In this document: positions 34,887-42,744 of the stretch, piece by piece | Position numbering within the stretch: position 1 is the first letter of the stretch | Layout of the letters: every line of letters starts with the position of its first letter | Source of the DNA: Kocuria varians | GTDB lineage: Bacteria > Actinomycetota > Actinomycetes > Actinomycetales > Micrococcaceae | NCBI RefSeq assembly: GCF_006539885.1 | Contig: NZ_BJNW01000009.1 | Span: forward strand, 47,770-111,769 | Length of the DNA stretch: 64,000 nt | Reading direction: 5' to 3' | Notes under the pieces: generated by a model | The model's database searches: none | What the model was told of the DNA's origin: nothing | The model's input: only the letters and a program-made list of their open reading frames with translations | Program-made: the position numbers and the translations under genes

Positions 34887-36182
34887 GTGAGCACAAACCT
34901 TTCCAAGATCTTCGTCGCCAGGCTCATCGGCCTGGACGTCTTCGACCCCATGGGCGACCGCCTGGGGCGGCTGCGCGACGTCGTCGTGCTGCTGCGCGAG
35001 GGCGAACCGAGCCTGAAGACCCGCCCGCTCGTGGTGGGTCTCGTGGTGGAGGTCCTCGGCAAGAAACGCGTGTTCGTGCCCATGACCCGCGTGACGAGCA
35101 TCGACGCGGACCAGATCATCTCCACCGGGCTCGTGAACCTGCGCCGCTTCGAGCAGCGCGGTGCGGAGACCCTGGTGGTGGGCGAGCTCTTCGACCGCAC
35201 GGTCGTGCTCCTGGACGGTTCCGGGACCGCGACCATCGAGGACGTCGCCATAGAGAAGTCCAACAACCGCGGGGACTGGCTGGTCTCGCAGCTGTTCGTG
35301 CGCCGCTCCGAGGCCACCGGCAGCCTGCTGCGCCGGCGCAACCAGACCCTCGTGGTGGACTGGCAGGACGCCGCCGACCCCTCCAACGCAGGCCCCCAGC
35401 CGGCCACCCAGTGGATCGCGCAGCACGAGGAGGACCAGGCCGCGGACATCGCGGACGAGCTGCGGGACATGCCGGACAAGCGCAAGCTGGAGATCGCCGC
35501 CGAGCTGCAGGACGAGCGCCTCGCGGACGTCCTCGAGGAGCTGCCCGAGGAGGACCAGGTCTTCATCCTGACCCACCTGGACAACGACCGCGCGGTGGAC
35601 CTGCTGGGGGAGATGGACCCGGACGACGCCACGGACCTGCTCAACGAGCTCCCGGAGGCCGAGGCCGAGCGCCTGCTGACCATGATGGAGCCGGAGGACG
35701 CCGAGGACGTCCGGCGTCTGCGCGAGTACGAGGAGGGCACCGCGGGGTCGCTGATGACCCCCGTGCCGATCGTGCTCTCGCCCGAGGCCACGGTCGCGGA
35801 GGCCCTGGCGCACATCCGGCAGGAGGAGATCATCCCCGCCGCCGCCTCCGCCGTGCTCGTGTGCCGCCCGCCCCTGGAGACCCCCACGGGCAAGTACCTG
35901 GGCTTCGTGCACACCCAGCGGCTGCTGCGCTACCCGCCGCCCGAGGCCATCGGCAACCTGATCGACCGCTCCATCGAGCCGGTCTCCGACCAGTCCTCCC
36001 TGGCCGACGTGGCCCGCGAGCTGGCCACGTACGACCTCACGATCCTGCCGGTCGTCAACGACCAGCAGCGTCTCGTGGGCGCCGTCACCATCGACGACGT
36101 CCTGGACGCCCTGCTGCCGGACGACTGGCGCACGTACGACGACGGCACCCCGGTCCGAAAGGTGGGCAAGAGGTATGAGTAA
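34887..36182 (+). CDS. PRC-barrel, MgtE-N and CBS domain protein without a channel domain
   Basis: A 431-residue soluble protein. The N-terminal 150 residues form two PRC-barrel-like segments (LIGLDVFDPMGDRLGRL). An MgtE-N superhelix follows (DIADELRDMPDKRKLE through LLNELPEAEAERLL), then a CBS pair from GSLMTPVPIVL to ITIDDVLDALL. The membrane part of MgtE magnesium channels is absent, so it is likely a Mg or nucleotide sensor or adaptor. It overlaps the DUF1003 gene by eight bases, and the pair plus mrp is a conserved actinobacterial operon. Confidence 0.87.
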   Translation: MSTNLSKIFVARLIGLDVFDPMGDRLGRLRDVVVLLREGEPSLKTRPLVVGLVVEVLGKKRVFVPMTRVTSIDADQIISTGLVNLRRFEQRGAETLVVGELFDRTVVLLDGSGTATIEDVAIEKSNNRGDWLVSQLFVRRSEATGSLLRRRNQTLVVDWQDAADPSNAGPQPATQWIAQHEEDQAADIADELRDMPDKRKLEIAAELQDERLADVLEELPEEDQVFILTHLDNDRAVDLLGEMDPDDATDLLNELPEAEAERLLTMMEPEDAEDVRRLREYEEGTAGSLMTPVPIVLSPEATVAEALAHIRQEEIIPAAASAVLVCRPPLETPTGKYLGFVHTQRLLRYPPPEAIGNLIDRSIEPVSDQSSLADVARELATYDLTILPVVNDQQRLVGAVTIDDVLDALLPDDWRTYDDGTPVRKVGKRYE

Positions 36183-36813
36183 CCCGAGGCGCAACGTCTC
36201 CACCCAGTACTCCCCGGGACCCCTGGACCAGCCGCGGGAGAAGCGGCCGGGCTTCCTCACCCGCTTCCGCCCGAACCCGGACGCGTTCGGCCAGTCCACG
36301 GAGGCGATCGCCCGCTGGATGGGCACACCCCAGTTCCTGCTGTGGATGACCGTGTTCGTGGCCATCTGGCTCTCGTGGAACACCCTGGCGCCGGAGGACG
36401 TGCAGTTCGACCCCCGGTCCCTGAACTTCACCCTGCTCACGCTGATGCTCTCGCTGCAGGCCTCCTACGCCGCTCCCCTGCTTCTGCTCGCGCAGAACCG
36501 GCAGGACGACCGCGACCGCGTGGTCGCGGAGGAGGACCGCAAGCGCGGCCAGCAGAACCTCGCGGACACCGAGTACCTGACCCGTGAGATCGCCTCCCTG
36601 CGCATCGCGCTGCGCGAGGTGGCCACCCGCGACTACGTGCGCTCGGAGCTGCGCGGGCTGCTCGAGGAGATCATCCAGGACCAGGACCAGCGCGCCGTCG
36701 AGCGCGTCGCGGCCGAGCGGGCGGCGGAGGCCCCTGCGGGATCCCGGCGGGCACCGCACGACGAGCACGGGGGCCGGGAGGAGTCACGGAACGACGACGG
36801 CGGGCGGCCATGA
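36175..36813 (+). CDS. DUF1003 membrane protein
   Basis: A 212-residue protein with two hydrophobic helices (FLLWMTVFVAIWLSWNTLA and FTLLTLMLSLQASYAAPLLLLA) followed by a charged, probably coiled segment. The QNRQDDRDR and RKRGQQNLADTEYL motifs are typical of DUF1003. The start lies within the end of the PRC/CBS gene, so the two are translationally coupled and may form a membrane complex in which the CBS protein is the cytosolic sensor. Function unknown. Confidence 0.88.
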   Translation: MSNPRRNVSTQYSPGPLDQPREKRPGFLTRFRPNPDAFGQSTEAIARWMGTPQFLLWMTVFVAIWLSWNTLAPEDVQFDPRSLNFTLLTLMLSLQASYAAPLLLLAQNRQDDRDRVVAEEDRKRGQQNLADTEYLTREIASLRIALREVATRDYVRSELRGLLEEIIQDQDQRAVERVAAERAAEAPAGSRRAPHDEHGGREESRNDDGGRP

Positions 36814-37997
36814 CGGAGCAGAGCATCGACCCGCGGCTGCGCACCGCGCTCGACGGTGTGATCGACCCGGAGCTGCGCCGCCCCGTCACGGAGCTGGGCA
36901 TGATCCCCGCCGCGGCCCTGGAGAACGGCACCGCCCGGGTCACCGTGCTGCTGACGGTCTCCGGCTGTCCGCTACGCTCCACCATCGAGGCGGACCTGAC
37001 CACGGCGCTCGGTGAGCTTCCCGACGTCTCGGACGTGGTGGTGGACGTGGGCGTCATGACCCCGGCCCAGCGCCAGGAGCTGCAGGAGCGGCTGGGTCAC
37101 CACCGCAGCAACCCGTTCGCGGATCCCCACACGCTCACCCGTGTGCACGCCATCACGAGCGGCAAGGGCGGTGTGGGCAAGTCCAGCGTGACCGTGAACC
37201 TCGCCGCGGCGCTGGCCGCCATGGGACGCACCGTGGGGATCGTGGACGCGGACATCCACGGCTTCTCCGTGCCCGGCCTGCTGGGCATCACCCAGTCACC
37301 CACGCGCGTGGGGGACATGATCCTGCCGCCGGTGGTCGAGGTCCCGGAGGGCGTGGACCGCCGCCCCGCGGACAGCGCGGCCGGTGCAGGACACCGCTCC
37401 CGCGGCGTCGTCAAGGTGATCTCCATCGGCATGTTCGTGGACCCCTCCCAGCCCGTGGCGTGGCGGGGACCCATGCTGCACCGCGCGGTGGAGCAGTTCC
37501 TCACGGACGTGCACTTCGGGGACCTGGACCACCTGCTGCTGGACCTGCCCCCCGGCACCGGGGACATCGCCATCTCGGTCGGTCAGCTGCTGCCGCGCTC
37601 GGGCGTGGTCGTGGTCTCCACCCCGCAGCACGCCGCGGTGAGCGTTGCCCAGCGCTCGGGAACGCTCGCGGAGCAGACGGAGCAGCGGGTCACGGGCGTA
37701 GTCGAGAACATGTCCGCCATGGTCATGCCGGACGGCTCCCGCATGGAGGTCTTCGGCTCCGGCGGTGGCGAGACGATCGCCCGCACCCTCACGGAACGTC
37801 TGGGCTACGAGGTCCCTCTGCTGGGCAGCGTGCCGCTGGACGTGACCGTGCGGGAGGCCTCGGACCGCGGGGTCCCGGCCGTGTGGGCCGATCCGGACTC
37901 GCCCGCCGCGCAGGCACTGTGGGAGGTGGCCCGCGCCCTGGACGCCCAGGGCCGGGGGCTGGCCGGGAAGAGCCTGGGGATCACGCCCCGGGAGTGA
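36810..37997 (+). CDS. mrp: Mrp/ApbC-type P-loop ATPase without CPxC
   Basis: A 395-residue Mrp/NBP35 ATPase thought to carry or deliver Fe-S clusters. The first 85 residues are a MIP18-type domain (IDPELRRPVTELGMI); the deviant Walker A GKGGVGKS is at 118-125. VENMSAMVMPDGSRMEVFG occupies the place where most Mrp proteins have a CPxC cluster motif, which is absent here. The ATG overlaps the DUF1003 stop by four bases. Its own stop abuts the convergent tatB stop with no gap. Confidence 0.9.
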   Translation: MTEQSIDPRLRTALDGVIDPELRRPVTELGMIPAAALENGTARVTVLLTVSGCPLRSTIEADLTTALGELPDVSDVVVDVGVMTPAQRQELQERLGHHRSNPFADPHTLTRVHAITSGKGGVGKSSVTVNLAAALAAMGRTVGIVDADIHGFSVPGLLGITQSPTRVGDMILPPVVEVPEGVDRRPADSAAGAGHRSRGVVKVISIGMFVDPSQPVAWRGPMLHRAVEQFLTDVHFGDLDHLLLDLPPGTGDIAISVGQLLPRSGVVVVSTPQHAAVSVAQRSGTLAEQTEQRVTGVVENMSAMVMPDGSRMEVFGSGGGETIARTLTERLGYEVPLLGSVPLDVTVREASDRGVPAVWADPDSPAAQALWEVARALDAQGRGLAGKSLGITPRE

Positions 37998-38357
37998 TCA
38001 CGTGGCCTCGGTGTCGAACGGGGCCCGCTCACCGCGCGCGAGCCGTCGCACCGTAGGACTCGCCGCGGAGGGTGCCTGGGTGCTCCGGGCGGCCCGGTCC
38101 TGGTCCTCCTCGAGCAGCGCCTCCCGCACGATCACGCGGGGGTCGTACTGCCGGGGGTCCAGCTTGCGCCAGTCGAGGTCGCTGAACTCGGGGCCGAAGG
38201 TCTCCTTGAGGTCGTCCGTGGCGCCGGTGGCGTAGCGGCGTACGGCCTTGACCATCTCCTTGAACTTCTGCGTGTACTCCGGAAGCCGTTCGGGGCCGAT
38301 GATCACCAGGGCCACGATGAGAATGATGATGGCTTCTCCGCCAGAAATCCCGAACAC
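37998..38357 (-). CDS. tatB: Sec-independent translocase subunit TatB
   Basis: A 119-residue single-span protein. The helix FGISGGEAIIILIVALVIIG is followed by PERLPEYTQKFKEMVKAVRR, the TatA/B hinge and amphipathic helix. The length and FGIS-GE-start favour TatB over TatA. GTG 38357 is fixed by TAGGCT six bases upstream. In related genomes tatB neighbours sigE, an anti-sigma gene and mrp; here mrp and a membrane protein remain. Confidence 0.9.
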   Translation of the reverse strand: MFGISGGEAIIILIVALVIIGPERLPEYTQKFKEMVKAVRRYATGATDDLKETFGPEFSDLDWRKLDPRQYDPRVIVREALLEEDQDRAARSTQAPSAASPTVRRLARGERAPFDTEAT

Positions 38358-38363
38358 TCGCCG

Positions 38364-38369
38364 AGCCTA
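38364..38369 (-). promoter_or_regulatory. leaderless -10 box of tatB
   Basis: TAGGCT on the minus strand ends six bases before GTG 38357. Confidence 0.65.
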
Positions 38370-38379
38370 TCAACGTCAG

Positions 38380-38403
38380 GGAGTGCGCCCGCGGGGGCAC
38401 TCC
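38380..38403 (-). terminator. hairpin between the membrane-anchored protein gene and tatB
   Basis: GGAGTGC and GCACTCC pair around a GC-rich loop, touching the stop codon of the upstream gene and ending just before the tatB -10 box. It separates the two transcripts, at least in part. Confidence 0.55.
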
Positions 38404-39095
38404 TACCCGAATATCTTCCGCAGTCCGTCCGCCACCGTGGCGCCGAAGCCCTCGTCCGTCTGGGCGGGCAGGCTCACCCGGCCGCGGTCCTCCGCGACGA
38501 TCGCGCTGACCGTCTGCGCCATGGTCGCGGGAGGGGTGTCCGAGGCCACCGTGTAGACGGCGTCCGGACGCACCATCACGGCGCGCCAGCTCTCGCGGTC
38601 CAGCCACAGCCGGGAGCCGGAGACCGCGGAGGCCTCCATGCCCTCGGCACTCACCGGCAGTCCCGTGACACCGTCCACGGGGTTGCTCCCGTTGACCCGG
38701 CCGCGCTGCTCCACCACGGTGACGGTGTCCCGGTCGTGGTGCAGCGTGAGCACCACGGCGGGCTGCCCGCCCACGTCCGTGCGGCGGATGTCCCCGATCC
38801 TGTAGCCCTCAGCCGCGAGACCGGGCAGGGCCCAGCCCTGCGAGCGCAGGGCCTCAAGGTCCGACTCGGAGGTCGTGTCCACCATCCCCTGGGCCGCCGG
38901 TGTCCAGCTGGCCGTGGTGCGCTCACTCCCGGAGCTCTCCTGCTGCGCACGCTTGCCCACGCTCCACACCGCAGTGGTCAGCAGCGCCACGCACACGCAC
39001 GCGGCGAACGCACCCACGAGCCCCAGGGTGCGTCGGCCAGGCCGTCCGCGCCGCCGTGGGCCGGTGGTGCTGCGAGCGTCCACCCGAACGGTCAC
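38403..39095 (-). CDS. membrane-anchored extracytoplasmic protein, anti-sigma-like position
   Basis: A 230-residue protein with a basic N-terminus, one transmembrane segment (LVGAFAACVCVALLTTAVWS, about 25-45) and a 180-residue outer domain. The outer domain pattern (GWALPGL, VLTLHHDRDTVTVVEQRG, RLWLDRESWRAVMVRPDAVYTV) resembles the extracytoplasmic part of actinobacterial anti-sigma factors and MucB-like proteins. The zinc-finger cytoplasmic domain such factors need (HxxxCxxC) is missing. It occupies the spot between the O-methyltransferase and tatB where sigE and its anti-sigma gene sit in relatives. Function uncertain. Confidence 0.65.
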   Translation of the reverse strand: MTVRVDARSTTGPRRRGRPGRRTLGLVGAFAACVCVALLTTAVWSVGKRAQQESSGSERTTASWTPAAQGMVDTTSESDLEALRSQGWALPGLAAEGYRIGDIRRTDVGGQPAVVLTLHHDRDTVTVVEQRGRVNGSNPVDGVTGLPVSAEGMEASAVSGSRLWLDRESWRAVMVRPDAVYTVASDTPPATMAQTVSAIVAEDRGRVSLPAQTDEGFGATVADGLRKIFG

Positions 39096-39352
39096 GTGGT
39101 TCCCCTTCCCGCTGTGGTCGTCCCCTGGTGCGGCCCCAGCCCGGGGCCTTCACGCGCTCCATTCTGGTGCAGAAATCTGACAGCGCTCTGGGCACAGACC
39201 GGGCGTTCCCGACCCCGCCCACCGTCCACGATAAGCTGGCCGTACCGAGGCGACCCGGCCCGCGGGCCCCGTCCACCAGCCTCGGGAGCGCGGGGTCCGC
39301 CGGACCCCGGAGCACGCCGTCGAGACACAGCAGCGAAGGGCACCCCGCGTCC

Positions 39353-39985
39353 ATGACCACGGATAAAACCACGAGCTGGGCCTACTGCGAGGCCTACGCC
39401 ACGGAGGACGAGACCGCCTTCCGTGCCCGCGAGCGCTCCCTGGCCCTCCGCCTCGATCCCGTCACGACGGCCACCGCCGCGCTGCTCACGGTGCTCACGT
39501 CCTCCGCGCGCCCCGCCACGGTCGTGGAGGTCGGCACGGGTGCCGGCGTCTCCGGGCTGGCCCTGCTGCGCGGGATGCCCGCCGAGTCCGTGCTCACCAC
39601 GATCGACACCGACATCCGCGCGCTGCGTGCCGCGCGGGACACGTTCCGCGAGGCCGGCTTCGAGACCAAGCGCACCCGCACCATCTCCGGTGCCGCGGGG
39701 CTGGTGCTGCCGCGGCTCACGGAGAACGCCTACGACATGGTCTTCATCGACGCGGACATCGCCAACACCGCGGACTACGTGATCGAGGGCGCCCGGCTGC
39801 TGCGCCGCGGTGGGATGCTCGTGGTCAACGACGCCCTGCACCAGGACCTCGTGCCGCAGCCCGCGCAGCGCCAGGAGGAGACCGTGGTGATGCGCGAGGT
39901 CGTGCGCACCCTGCGCGACGAGCCCCGGCTCTCCACCGCGGTGCTGCCCACGGGCACGGGCGTGCTGCTGGCCGTGCGCCGATGA
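39353..39985 (+). CDS. AdoMet-dependent O-methyltransferase
   Basis: A 210-residue class I methyltransferase of the caffeoyl-CoA/catechol O-methyltransferase type. VVEVGTGAGVSGLALL is the AdoMet loop, TIDTD motif II and FIDADIANTADYV the metal-site region; NDALHQ follows. ATG 39353 has GAAGGG upstream at long spacing. Homologues lie beside sigE in mycobacteria. The stop overlaps the first fluoride-channel gene by four bases, an unusual coupling. The natural acceptor is unknown. Confidence 0.88.
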   Translation: MTTDKTTSWAYCEAYATEDETAFRARERSLALRLDPVTTATAALLTVLTSSARPATVVEVGTGAGVSGLALLRGMPAESVLTTIDTDIRALRAARDTFREAGFETKRTRTISGAAGLVLPRLTENAYDMVFIDADIANTADYVIEGARLLRRGGMLVVNDALHQDLVPQPAQRQEETVVMREVVRTLRDEPRLSTAVLPTGTGVLLAVRR

Positions 39986-40536
39986 GCGGCGCTCTCATGC
40001 GGGACGCCGGACTGGTGGCGGTGGGCGGAGCCCTCGGCAGCCTCGGGCGCTGGGGTGTGTCCCACGTGCTGCCCACGGACGCGCTGTGGCACTGGCCCAC
40101 GCTGGCCGTCAACGCCGTGGGGGCGTTCCTGCTCGGTCTGCTGCTCGAGTTCCTGACCCACCCGGGCGAGGAGAGCCGCCGCGCGCACACCGCCCGGCTG
40201 CTGCTCGGCACCGGTCTGCTGGGCGGCTTCACCACGTACTCCGCGTTCGCGGAGGAGATGTGGGAGCAGGTCAACGCGGGCGCCTCCGCCGCGGCCCTCG
40301 GCTACGCGGTCATCACCCTGGTGCTCGGCCTGCTGGCCGCGGCGGCGGGCCTCGCCGCCGGCAGTGCCCTGCGCCGTCGTGGCGTGGCCGCTGCCGACGA
40401 CGCCGCGGTTCCGGACCCTGCGGTTCCGGACAGTGCGCGTCAGGAGACCGCGTTCCGGGAACCGGAATCCCACGACGGCGCGGCCCACGTCTCCGAGCAG
40501 GACCGCTCCGGGCACGACGACGCGGTGGCCCCGTGA
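39982..40536 (+). CDS. crcB: fluoride channel subunit CrcB/FluC (1)
   Basis: A 184-residue four-helix membrane protein that exports fluoride. The signature segments NAVGAFLLGLL (about 44-54) and GLLGGFTTYSAFAEEM (78-93) supply the polar track and central Na site. The last 50 residues are a hydrophilic tail rich in Asp/Ala/Glu, absent from most Fluc proteins, and include one copy of the repeated DNA word as DDAA. Paired with the next gene it should form a heterodimer. It overlaps the methyltransferase gene by four bases. Confidence 0.92.
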   Translation: MSGALMRDAGLVAVGGALGSLGRWGVSHVLPTDALWHWPTLAVNAVGAFLLGLLLEFLTHPGEESRRAHTARLLLGTGLLGGFTTYSAFAEEMWEQVNAGASAAALGYAVITLVLGLLAAAAGLAAGSALRRRGVAAADDAAVPDPAVPDSARQETAFREPESHDGAAHVSEQDRSGHDDAVAP

Positions 40537-40904
40537 TCGCGGCGCTGGCCGTCGCGCTGGGCGGAGCCGCGGGAGCCGTGCTGCGCTTCCTCGTGGACCG
40601 GCTGATCTCCTCGCGGCAGAAGCGCCCGTTCCCCGCGGCCACGGTCGTCATCAACATCACGGGGTCGTTCGTGCTGGGCCTCGTGAGCGGCCTGGGCATG
40701 GTGCTCGGACCGGAGTGGACGCTCGCGCTGGGCACGGGGCTGTGCGGCGGCTACACCACGTTCTCCACCGCGATGGTGGACGCCGTGCGACTGGCGCGGG
40801 AGCGCCGTCGCGGTGCCATGGTGACCGTGGTGCTCGGCACCGTCCTCTGGAGCCTGCTCGCGGCCGCCGGGGGCATGAGCCTCGGCTCGTCCTGGGTCTC
40901 CTGA
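40533..40904 (+). CDS. crcB: fluoride channel subunit CrcB/FluC (2)
   Basis: A 123-residue FluC subunit with NITGSFVLGLV and GLCGGYTTFST motifs. The start is GTG 40533, forming a GTGA overlap with the preceding stop; the longer open frame is a shadow. Tandem unequal subunits are typical of Gram-positive bacteria, which assemble dual-topology heterodimers. No fluoride riboswitch was recognised upstream of the operon. Confidence 0.92.
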   Translation: MIAALAVALGGAAGAVLRFLVDRLISSRQKRPFPAATVVINITGSFVLGLVSGLGMVLGPEWTLALGTGLCGGYTTFSTAMVDAVRLARERRRGAMVTVVLGTVLWSLLAAAGGMSLGSSWVS

Positions 40905-41029
40905 GTCCCCGGTCCGCCGAGTCACCCATCCACTGAGCCGCCCGTCCACCGGGTGACCCGTCCACGAGGCAGGGGCCCCACCGCTCCGGCCCCCGGCGGA
41001 GGCGGCCGCGACAAAGCCCCCCCGGACAG

Positions 41030-41065
41030 ACCGAGAGGGCCCCCACCACTGGGGGCCCTCTCGGT
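41030..41065. terminator. bidirectional terminator after crcB
   Basis: A perfect 16-bp stem (41030-41045 with 41050-41065) with a CCAC loop sits between the plus-strand crcB pair and the minus-strand DUF3117 gene. Confidence 0.9.
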
Positions 41066-41089
41066 CATCCGGGGGGACGGAACGCTGCC

Positions 41090-41257
41090 CTACTGGGTCA
41101 CCGACGCCAGGCACTCGCGCAGTTCCGCGGCTTCGTCCGCCTTGAGCTCGACCACGAGACGCCCGCCGCCTTCCAGGGGGACACGCATGATCAGGCTGCG
41201 TCCTTCTTTGGTGACCTCCATGGGTCCGTCACCAGTTCTCGGCTTCATGGCCGCCAT
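41090..41257 (-). CDS. DUF3117 protein
   Basis: A 55-residue conserved actinobacterial protein of unknown function. MAAMKPRTGDGPMEVTKEG is the typical start and GGRLVVELKADEAAEL the typical end. GAGGAG lies 8-13 bases upstream of ATG 41257. The longer open frame upstream is not supported. It is a compact basic/acidic domain with no catalytic motif. Confidence 0.9.
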   Translation of the reverse strand: MAAMKPRTGDGPMEVTKEGRSLIMRVPLEGGGRLVVELKADEAAELRECLASVTQ

Positions 41258-41352
41258 CTGTGAGCTCCTCTTCGTGTGTATTGACGCACCCCATCTTATC
41301 GAACGCTTGGAAAGGGAACTGACCGTCGACAAAAGGGCCCGGGGCCTCCGGG

Positions 41353-42744
41353 TCACGGCGGGTAGTCGCCACCGCCCGGTAGCTGCTTCCAGTGCCACAG
41401 CCAGCCCACCCACACGAACTGCAGGACGGCCCCCGTGACCACGAGCAGCACTCGGTAGGCCCGCGAGTCGCTCACACGCACGAGTCCGGCGGCGAGCGGA
41501 GCCCAGGGCAGCAGCAGCCGGAACGTGGAGGTCTGCGGGTTGAGCACGCACAGCAGGTAGATGCCGTACGCGGCGATCCAGACGCGCACGAAGAACGGCA
41601 GGGCCCGTCTGACGGGCGCGGAGCGCAACATCAGCACCACCCCGGCCACGAGCACCACGGGCACCACGAGTCCCGCCACGGGGCCGAACAGCACGGTGGC
41701 CTCATGGAACCACGGCACCACCGGGACGACCACCCTGCTGCCCCGCCACGCGGCCTCCGTCTCGGTGTAGGCCCCGGGCTCCCCGGTCACGGCCCACGCA
41801 ATGGCAGGCCAGGCGAGCGCCGCCGCGCACGCGACCAGCGCCACGACGAGCCAGCGGTCCAGGCAGCGGTACCAGGGGCGTCGTCCCGCGCGCACGTCCC
41901 GCACGCTGCGCCACAGCCACCAGATCCCGAGGGCGGCCGCGAGGGCGACGCCGGTGGGCCGGGTCAGCGCCTGCGCCACCACGAACACGGCCGCCCACAC
42001 GGGCCGATCCCGCACCACGCACAGGATCGCGGCGCTGAGGAAGAGCAGGCTCAAGGACTCCGCGTAGGGCGTCTGCAGCACGGGTGCCACGGGGTTGAAC
42101 GCGAACACCGCCACCGCCCACAGCCCGGGCCGCGAGACGCCTCCCGCCGTGCGCGGGGTCCTCATGGCCGGGGTCGTGCAGAACAGCCGGTACAGCACGA
42201 GGGCCGCCCCGAACCCCGCGAGCAGGGACACGGTGGCCGCGGTGGCCGCCCACCCCGTGCCCGTGAGGCCCACGATGCCGCGCACGAGCAGCGGGTACAC
42301 CGGGTAGAACGCCCACTGGTTCTCGACCACGGTGCCCAGGTTGTCCACGGGCAGCGCGGAGGGGTACCCGTCGCTGAAGATCCGCCGGTACCAGTCCGCG
42401 TCCCACGTGTTCAGGAAGTCCAGGTACCCCAGGGCGCCGTCGCCCCACGGGCCCGGGCCCTGCTGGGCGCCCACCGTGCTGAACACGGCCCAGCCCCAGA
42501 GCCGGGAGAGACCGTAGACGGCCACGACGGCGAGCCACCACGGCGTGCGGGAACACAGCTCCCGCGCGCGAGTGGCCGCAGGGCGGACGCGGCTCCGTCC
42601 GGTGCATGTGCGGGTGCCGGGACTCGAGGGATCCTGCGGCGCGGTCACCGCGCGGTTCGTCGTCGAGCCCCTGCCCGCCGTGCCGGGCATCGTGCCGCCT
42701 GGCGGGCCGCCGTGGGACGGGGAGTCGGGCGGAACCGGACTCAT
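41353..42744 (-). CDS. polytopic membrane mannosyltransferase (PIG-V-like)
   Basis: A 463-residue membrane protein with about ten hydrophobic spans. The loop NTWDADWYRRIFSDGYP holds the acidic WDAxWY motif of PIG-V/GT-C polyprenyl-phosphate-sugar-dependent transferases, and FNPVAPVLQTPYAESLSLLFL matches their later conserved segment. The role is likely cell-envelope glycan or lipoglycan mannosylation. ATG 42744 overlaps the LOG stop by four bases; the much longer open frame upstream is a shadow of LOG. The first 60 residues are a Pro/Gly-rich cytoplasmic part. Confidence 0.82.
   Translation of the reverse strand: MSPVPPDSPSHGGPPGGTMPGTAGRGSTTNRAVTAPQDPSSPGTRTCTGRSRVRPAATRARELCSRTPWWLAVVAVYGLSRLWGWAVFSTVGAQQGPGPWGDGALGYLDFLNTWDADWYRRIFSDGYPSALPVDNLGTVVENQWAFYPVYPLLVRGIVGLTGTGWAATAATVSLLAGFGAALVLYRLFCTTPAMRTPRTAGGVSRPGLWAVAVFAFNPVAPVLQTPYAESLSLLFLSAAILCVVRDRPVWAAVFVVAQALTRPTGVALAAALGIWWLWRSVRDVRAGRRPWYRCLDRWLVVALVACAAALAWPAIAWAVTGEPGAYTETEAAWRGSRVVVPVVPWFHEATVLFGPVAGLVVPVVLVAGVVLMLRSAPVRRALPFFVRVWIAAYGIYLLCVLNPQTSTFRLLLPWAPLAAGLVRVSDSRAYRVLLVVTGAVLQFVWVGWLWHWKQLPGGGDYPP

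Noticed and set aside
39096..39352. Fluoride riboswitch upstream of the methyltransferase-crcB operon
   Set aside because: I found neither its conserved pseudoknot elements nor a matching fold in this region.
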